9,124 bases of DNA, from contig JAKLEJ010000113.1 of assembly GCA_022711695.1 (NCBI GenBank), positions 1-9,124 of the forward strand, read 5' to 3'. Both the position numbers and the translations under genes were made by a program. Below, in pieces: positions 4,906 through 9,124 of this stretch. Within the stretch, counting starts at the first letter, position 1, and every line of letters starts with the position of its first letter. This DNA is from Verrucomicrobiota bacterium. GTDB lineage: Bacteria; Verrucomicrobiota; Verrucomicrobiia; Limisphaerales; JACRJZ01. Below the pieces are notes generated by a model. That model was not told where the DNA came from, ran no database searches, and saw only the letters and a list, made by a program, of their open reading frames with translations.

Positions 4906-7900
4906 ACAGCACAACCCGGGAAGCGCCGGCTGTGTTGGCGTCCGGAGTTTTTGGGGCGACGAGCAAGAGGCGGTCGGCCGCGATTTGGCCCTGCTGGGCG
5001 AACCAATCCTGGATGCCCCGGGCCCGGGCGTTCATCAATTGCCGCAGCTCGTCCCGGCTCACTTGGATCTCCCCGGCGAGGAGATCCTTCATGAAATCCG
5101 GCGTGGCCATGGCCAACGCCTGGCGGTCCTCTTTTGGCAGGCGCTTCTCGGCCCGGGCCGGGCTTCCGGGCTCGGAGGTGAACAGGCCGGCAATGCGTTG
5201 AAGGAGGTTTTGCCGGGGCTTGGGCGCGACGGCAGGCCGGGCTGGAGTCGCATTGGTGGGGCCAAGCCGGGCTGCGTTGGTCCGCACGATCTCGGAAATG
5301 TTGGTTCCGAACCGCTCGACGAACCGGGCGCGAAGCAGCCGGTCCCGCTCTTGAGGCTCGAGGGTGAACGCCGCCACGGATTCGGGGAGGCGGCCGCTCG
5401 CGGTCAGTTCCTGGAGGCGCGCGGCTCGGAGCTGCTCCTCGAGCTTGAGCCCGGCCAGGGCGGCGCCGTCGAGCGCCGGGGCGACCTCGCCCTCGATCTC
5501 GAGATTCAACGAGGGGCGTTTGGCCAGGGCGGAGGCCAGCTTGCTCAGCTTGTCCGCTTCGCCTTCGACGAGGTTGGTGACGCCCGGCTGAAACTCGACA
5601 AAGCTGAGTTCCTCGCCGCCGCCTCCGGCCAGCGCACCCAACAGTTTGAAGGGCGAGGCCGCCGTCTTCACGATCATGTTGACCAGGATTTTGAGCACGA
5701 TCGGCCCCAGGCTGAATTGCGGGTCGTCCAGCCTGCCTTTGACGGGCACATCGAGATCGATCCGGCCGTTGTTGTCCTTGAGCAGGGCCACGCCGAGCTT
5801 GAGCGGCAGCTTGGTGGCCTCGGGACTGTTGTTGTGCGGCCCGAGCGTAAGCTGATCCACCTGGACCTTGTTCTCGGCCTGCAGGGCGGCGCCCTCGATC
5901 TTGTAGCTGAGGTTCGCGCTCAGCCGGCCTTTGCGCAACGGGTAGCCGCCGTACTTCTCCAGGTAGCCCGTCAGCGGCGTCAACTGGGTGTTGGCGTTGG
6001 TGATTGCCAGGTCCACCAGGCGGGAAGCGGCAAAGGGATTCACGCGGCCGCGGATGGCGAACGGCGCCTGCGGATCGGTCCAGCCGCAAAGCGCCACGTC
6101 GGCGGTTGTGTTCAGGGCGGAGGTGAGGTTGCTGATGACGCCGCTGAGCTCCTCGAGGCCCAGGCGGACCTGTGGTTGCACCGATTCGTCCGTAAAGACA
6201 AATGCGGCCCGATCCAGCTCGAGTCTGCCCAGGCGCACCGGAAACGGTTCGGCCGGAGCATTGGTCGCCGGACCCTGTCGAGCGGAGGCAGCGTTGGTCG
6301 CGGCGGCCGCGTCCTTCCTGAGGATGAGGGACAGGTTCGGGCGGCGGTCGGCGCCGATCCGCAGGCTGGCCTTGGGCTGCGCCAGGCGCACTTCGTCGAT
6401 CGCCAGGCGGTTCGGGGCCAACGTCGCCTGGATGCCGCCCACGCTCAAATCGTCCCAGCGCACGAATTCCTTGAAGAGCGCCTGGTCGGTGGTCGTAAAA
6501 TTGGTCAGACGCACGCCGCCGGCAAAGGCAAACCGCGGGGCGGCGGGGTCGTTCGTTTGAAAGCGGACCCGGGCGGCGGCGCTCAAGGCGCCGCTGGACA
6601 GGCCCAGGGCCGCGAACTGCTCGACATAGGGTTGGGCCGCGCGCACATCGAGATTGGTCACGGCCAGTTCGGCCTCGACCGCCAGCGGGGCGCGGACGGC
6701 GGTGGCCCGGAGGGCGATGGCGCCCGTCTGGTTGACGCGGAAGGCGGCGTCCGCCTTGACGGCGCGACTGGCGTCCGTGCTGAAACCGCGGAGGGAGAGC
6801 GACAGTTGGTCGAGCAGGAACGAGGCGGGTTTCGGCGGAACGAGGTCCTCGACTTTGAGGGTGTAGTCTTCGAGGCGCATTTCGTCCAGGACCAGGGTCC
6901 AGCCGCCGAGAGCCACGGTGGCGCGGTTGGTGGCGGAGTCCGTGGGCGGCAGGGCGGGCGCGTTGGTGCGGGAGACGGCCAGCAGGCCCAGCAGGTTGAG
7001 GCGTCCGTCCTTCTCACGGCGGACGACGGCGGCGCCGCCATGCCCCCGGAACCGGCCCACCCGGCCCCGCCGATCCGCCAGGCTGGCTTCGACATCCTCG
7101 AAGGCGATTTCCCGGATGCGAGTGACCGCTTCGGCGCTTTCGGGCATTCGCACCTCGATGTTGGTGAGCGCAAGGCTGAGATTGGTCACGCTCGCCTCCA
7201 ATCCGCCGGAGGCGAACGCCGCGCGATAAGGGATTCGCGCGCCCAGCTTGCCGCTGACGATCTGGCCTCGGAAGAAATCCGCGGCGTAAGGCAGGTATTT
7301 CTTGAGTTCCACCGCGCCGGTCTTGAGTTCGCCCGACGAGCGGAGGGGATCGAGGCAGAAGGAACCGCCGGCCTCGATGGTCTCCGCCGCTTCGCTGGCC
7401 ACGCGCACCGAATACGTTCCGTCCCGACCCGGCCGGGTGCTGAAGCCGGTGACTTTCACTTCGATGGGGTTGAGTTCGGTTCTGAAGACCGGGGAGCGCG
7501 TCATATCTTCGAACTGGACGGCGGCTCGCTCGACGGCGAAATCCTCGACGTCCAGGGTGAAGGGCGAGGCGGCGGCAGGCGGGCGCGGCGCAGCCGTCGC
7601 GGCGTTGGTTGCCGCAGGCGGCAGTGCGAGCAGGTCGAGCAGATTGAAGTGTCCGTTCTTCTTCAGGCGCGCCAGGAGCGCGGCCTCAGTGGCTTTGACC
7701 GAACCGATGCTTGCAGCCCTTTCGCGCAGGTTGAAGCGCGCTCCGCGAGCCTCCAGGCCGGAGAGGCTGGCCACGGTCTCTCCCGTCTCCGGGTCGGTCG
7801 CCCGCACGTCGGCGACCCGCAGCGTCGCATTGGTCACGACGATATCCAGCCCGTTGGTGTCGGCCGACAGGCGGTAGGCGAGCCGGAGATCGGCCAGGCC

Positions 7901-8656
7901 GTTGGTGAGGCGCGCGCGTGTGAACTCCTCGAGGTAGGGCTGGTAGCGGGGCAACTGCACCGCGGTCACCTCCAGATGCCCCGAGGACTTCAGCGGCTGC
8001 GCCGTCAGGTCGCCTGCCCAGGCGATGCTGCGTCCGGCGTCGCTCTCGGCGTGAAACGAATAGGGGGTGTCCGAGTGAGGCTGGGTGGTGAAGTCGCGCA
8101 GGACGAGGTTGATGGGGCGGTACTCGGTCCGAAAGAGCGAGCGGCGGGTGCGGTCCTCGAACGCCACAAAGCCGTTGCTGACGGACAGGTGGGAGATCCG
8201 GATGCGCGGGATGGCGGCGGACTGGGCCGGTTTGGGGGGCGCATTCGTGGGCGCCTCCAGGATGTTGGCGAAGTTCAGGCGCCCATCCCGCAGGAGGATG
8301 ATCTCGCCGACGGGCTTCTCGAGGCGGATCTCGTCGAAGGTCCAGGCCCAGCGGAAGAGCGAGGACGCCTGGAAGTTCACGTAGAGTTCCTCCCAGGAGG
8401 CAAACGGCCGGCCGTCGGCTTCGGTCAACGCCAATCCACGCACCGTCAGCGAGAGGGCCCAGGGGTTGACCTTGACCTGGCGAACGGAGGCCTGGCGTTT
8501 GACGATCTCCGGCAAGCGTTTGACCATCTGGCTCCGAAGAATGGGCGGCAGCAGGAAGAACCCCGCCAGGGTGTAGAGCGCGAGCGCGGCCGCCAGCCAC
8601 AGCAAGCCCCGGCGCCTTCCGAATCGAGCCCAAACAGACTGCATGAATGCGTTCAT
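4895..8656 (-). CDS. DUF748-family (AsmA-like) membrane-anchored protein
   Basis: 1253 residues from the ATG at 8656; a TTG at 8668 and an ATG at 8644 are alternatives, and the ribosome binding site is weak (GGAA). A basic N-terminus (RFGRRRG, 11-17) is followed by one hydrophobic segment (~18-40), suggesting an inner-membrane anchor with the rest in the periplasm. The body is beta-rich and repetitive. FEDxTRxPxFRTELxPI-like motifs occur at 166 and 382, with diverged copies at 595 and 821. DGRLN-like motifs are at 124, 334, 550 and 770. The C-terminal part has the DUF748 hallmark DLDVPVKGRLDDPQFSLGPIV (968-988), then FVEFQPG (1019-1025), a DKLSKLASALAKRPSLNLEIEG stretch (1035-1056) and a basic tail. 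DUF748 proteins belong to the AsmA/TamB/YhdP-like group of envelope proteins, several of which carry lipids between membranes. A role in envelope biogenesis is plausible but not shown here. It is convergent with the orphan transposase-domain gene and lies 209 bp downstream of phoU. Confidence 0.9.
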   Translation of the reverse strand: MNAFMQSVWARFGRRRGLLWLAAALALYTLAGFFLLPPILRSQMVKRLPEIVKRQASVRQVKVNPWALSLTVRGLALTEADGRPFASWEELYVNFQASSLFRWAWTFDEIRLEKPVGEIILLRDGRLNFANILEAPTNAPPKPAQSAAIPRIRISHLSVSNGFVAFEDRTRRSLFRTEYRPINLVLRDFTTQPHSDTPYSFHAESDAGRSIAWAGDLTAQPLKSSGHLEVTAVQLPRYQPYLEEFTRARLTNGLADLRLAYRLSADTNGLDIVVTNATLRVADVRATDPETGETVASLSGLEARGARFNLRERAASIGSVKATEAALLARLKKNGHFNLLDLLALPPAATNAATAAPRPPAAASPFTLDVEDFAVERAAVQFEDMTRSPVFRTELNPIEVKVTGFSTRPGRDGTYSVRVASEAAETIEAGGSFCLDPLRSSGELKTGAVELKKYLPYAADFFRGQIVSGKLGARIPYRAAFASGGLEASVTNLSLALTNIEVRMPESAEAVTRIREIAFEDVEASLADRRGRVGRFRGHGGAAVVRREKDGRLNLLGLLAVSRTNAPALPPTDSATNRATVALGGWTLVLDEMRLEDYTLKVEDLVPPKPASFLLDQLSLSLRGFSTDASRAVKADAAFRVNQTGAIALRATAVRAPLAVEAELAVTNLDVRAAQPYVEQFAALGLSSGALSAAARVRFQTNDPAAPRFAFAGGVRLTNFTTTDQALFKEFVRWDDLSVGGIQATLAPNRLAIDEVRLAQPKASLRIGADRRPNLSLILRKDAAAATNAASARQGPATNAPAEPFPVRLGRLELDRAAFVFTDESVQPQVRLGLEELSGVISNLTSALNTTADVALCGWTDPQAPFAIRGRVNPFAASRLVDLAITNANTQLTPLTGYLEKYGGYPLRKGRLSANLSYKIEGAALQAENKVQVDQLTLGPHNNSPEATKLPLKLGVALLKDNNGRIDLDVPVKGRLDDPQFSLGPIVLKILVNMIVKTAASPFKLLGALAGGGGEELSFVEFQPGVTNLVEGEADKLSKLASALAKRPSLNLEIEGEVAPALDGAALAGLKLEEQLRAARLQELTASGRLPESVAAFTLEPQERDRLLRARFVERFGTNISEIVRTNAARLGPTNATPARPAVAPKPRQNLLQRIAGLFTSEPGSPARAEKRLPKEDRQALAMATPDFMKDLLAGEIQVSRDELRQLMNARARGIQDWFAQQGQIAADRLLLVAPKTPDANTAGASRVVLSLN
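5897..8287 (-). repeat. Four tandem ~215-residue modules in the DUF748 protein
   Basis: Four copies of one pattern follow each other: a D/N-G-R-x-N(L)-like motif (residues 124, 334, 550, 770), a TNA linker (137, 350, 564, 787), an 'xED' strand motif (166, 382, 595, 821), then PLxSSG-like and YxPYxxxF-like motifs (PLKSSG 221 and YQPYLEEF 238; PLRSSG 437 and YLPYAADF 454; QPYVEQF 675). Copies 1 and 2 are clearly alike; copies 3 and 4 are diverged. The period is 210-226 residues. The repetition is at protein level; the DNA copies are not near-identical. Confidence 0.7.
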
Positions 8657-8689
8657 GGCGTGTTCCAAGCGGCCGTTGTCTTAAACGCG

Positions 8690-8718
8690 ACAGTAGCACC
8701 GCCCTCCCCGGTTGTCCA
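8690..8718 (-). promoter_or_regulatory. Candidate promoter of the DUF748 gene
   Basis: On the minus strand TGGACA (8713-8718, five of six to the -35 consensus) is followed after 17 bases by TACTGT (8690-8695, three of six), with a TG one base upstream of it as in extended -10 promoters. It would start transcription about 25-30 bases before the ATG at 8656. The match is modest, and consensus use in this phylum is uncertain. Confidence 0.3.
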
Positions 8719-8788
8719 TGCAGGGAATCGGGAGACGCCGCCGCCGGACTGGGCGGCCTTCGGAAGGTCCGAGGGCCGGGCTAAAGCG

Positions 8789-8802
8789 GCGCGGAGACGC
8801 GC
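8789..8802 (-). terminator. Weak terminator-like hairpin downstream of phoU
   Basis: On the minus strand GCGCG-TCTC-CGCGC is followed by CGCTTTAG, so there is a compact stem but only a three-T run. It sits about 65 bases after the phoU stop. It could separate phoU from the DUF748 gene. The rest of the 8657-8865 gap shows no gene and only the candidate promoter. Confidence 0.25.
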
Positions 8803-8865
8803 GGAAACGTCAGCAACCCGGCGCGGCGAGCGGGTATCGTCTCCAGGCTGCTGGCGGGGATTCGG

Positions 8866-9124
8866 TCAGGCAGGCGGGGCTGAGCCGGCCCCGTGGCGGA
8901 TGTCGCAGCCTTCCTGAAGAAAGACCACTTCCTCGGCGATGTTCTTGGCGTGATCGGCCACCCGCTCGAGGCTTTTCGAGATGACCATGAGGTGCAGTGC
9001 CCGTGTGATCGTGTCGGGCCTCTCCAGCATGAGCGCGGTCAGGTCCTGCTGAGCCTGTTTGTTCAGCGCGTCCACCTCCTTGTCGCGGGGGACGATCAGG
9101 CGGGCCTGGGCGGTGTTCTTGGTC
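8866..9124 (-). CDS. phoU: PhoU phosphate signalling regulator, C-terminal part
   Basis: The last 85 residues are visible; the gene runs off the window edge at 9124. The sequence begins TKNTAQARLIVPRDKEVDAL and carries the diagnostic LERVADHAKNIAEEVVFLQEG: the ExxxDxxxN metal-binding pattern of the last helices of a PhoU three-helix bundle. ALMLERPDTITRALHLMVISKSLER before it also fits. PhoU links the PstSCAB phosphate transporter to the PhoR/PhoB two-component system and represses the Pho regulon when phosphate is plentiful. The pst genes would be expected upstream, outside the window. The short tail after the core (CDIRHGAGSAPPA) is ordinary. A start inside the window (GTG at 9075) would give a truncated bundle and is rejected. 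Confidence 0.93.
   Translation of the reverse strand, partial: TKNTAQARLIVPRDKEVDALNKQAQQDLTALMLERPDTITRALHLMVISKSLERVADHAKNIAEEVVFLQEGCDIRHGAGSAPPA

Noticed and set aside
4985..8917. 1310-codon open frame on the + strand opposite the DUF748 and phoU genes
   Set aside because: It is antisense to a clearly recognisable DUF748 protein. Its translation is Gly/Arg/Gln/His-rich without domain motifs. Such frames arise when a high-GC gene avoids stop codons on the other strand.

Overview
The window is GC-rich bacterial DNA whose gene content and protein style suggest a Verrucomicrobiota genome, perhaps Limisphaerales/Pedosphaera-like. This is an inference. It rests on a single-ORF 'integrase catalytic region' transposase of a kind I associate with that group, on Thr-Asn-Ala-rich linkers in a very long DUF748 protein, and on high GC. 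No rRNA or other taxonomic marker is present.

Layout, left to right: (1) 1 to about 1575, a nearly complete insertion sequence on the + strand. It has repeated ~24-bp-spaced end motifs (three on the left, two on the right), a structured leader containing an intrinsic-terminator-like hairpin, and one DDE/rve transposase (286-1524). Its outer left tip lies at or just outside the window edge. (2) 1646-4087, a complete pheT (phenylalanyl-tRNA synthetase beta subunit) on the + strand, starting only about 70 bp after the IS. pheT has no ribosome binding site of its own. Its ATG overlaps the stop of an 8-codon upstream ORF that does have a well-placed Shine-Dalgarno. (3) 4088-4375, a non-coding stretch with nested inverted repeats. 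(4) 4376-4861, a small + strand gene whose product looks like only the N-terminal (DUF772-like) domain of an IS5/IS1182-type transposase, with no catalytic domain. (5) 4895-8656, a convergent minus-strand gene for a 1253-residue membrane-anchored DUF748/AsmA-like protein, built from about four ~215-residue modules joined by TNA-containing linkers. (6) 8866-9124, the 3' end of phoU on the minus strand, upstream of the DUF748 gene and cut by the window edge.

pheT is a housekeeping gene with mobile DNA on its left and a possibly domesticated transposase fragment on its right. The DUF748 and phoU genes read in the opposite direction. With a 209-bp gap and no visible functional link, they need not be one operon. 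No CRISPR array, tRNA, rRNA or prophage was seen. The best leads for something undescribed are the orphan transposase-domain protein beside nested palindromes, the nested-palindrome leader of the IS, the mini-ORF overlapping the pheT start, and the modular DUF748 protein.
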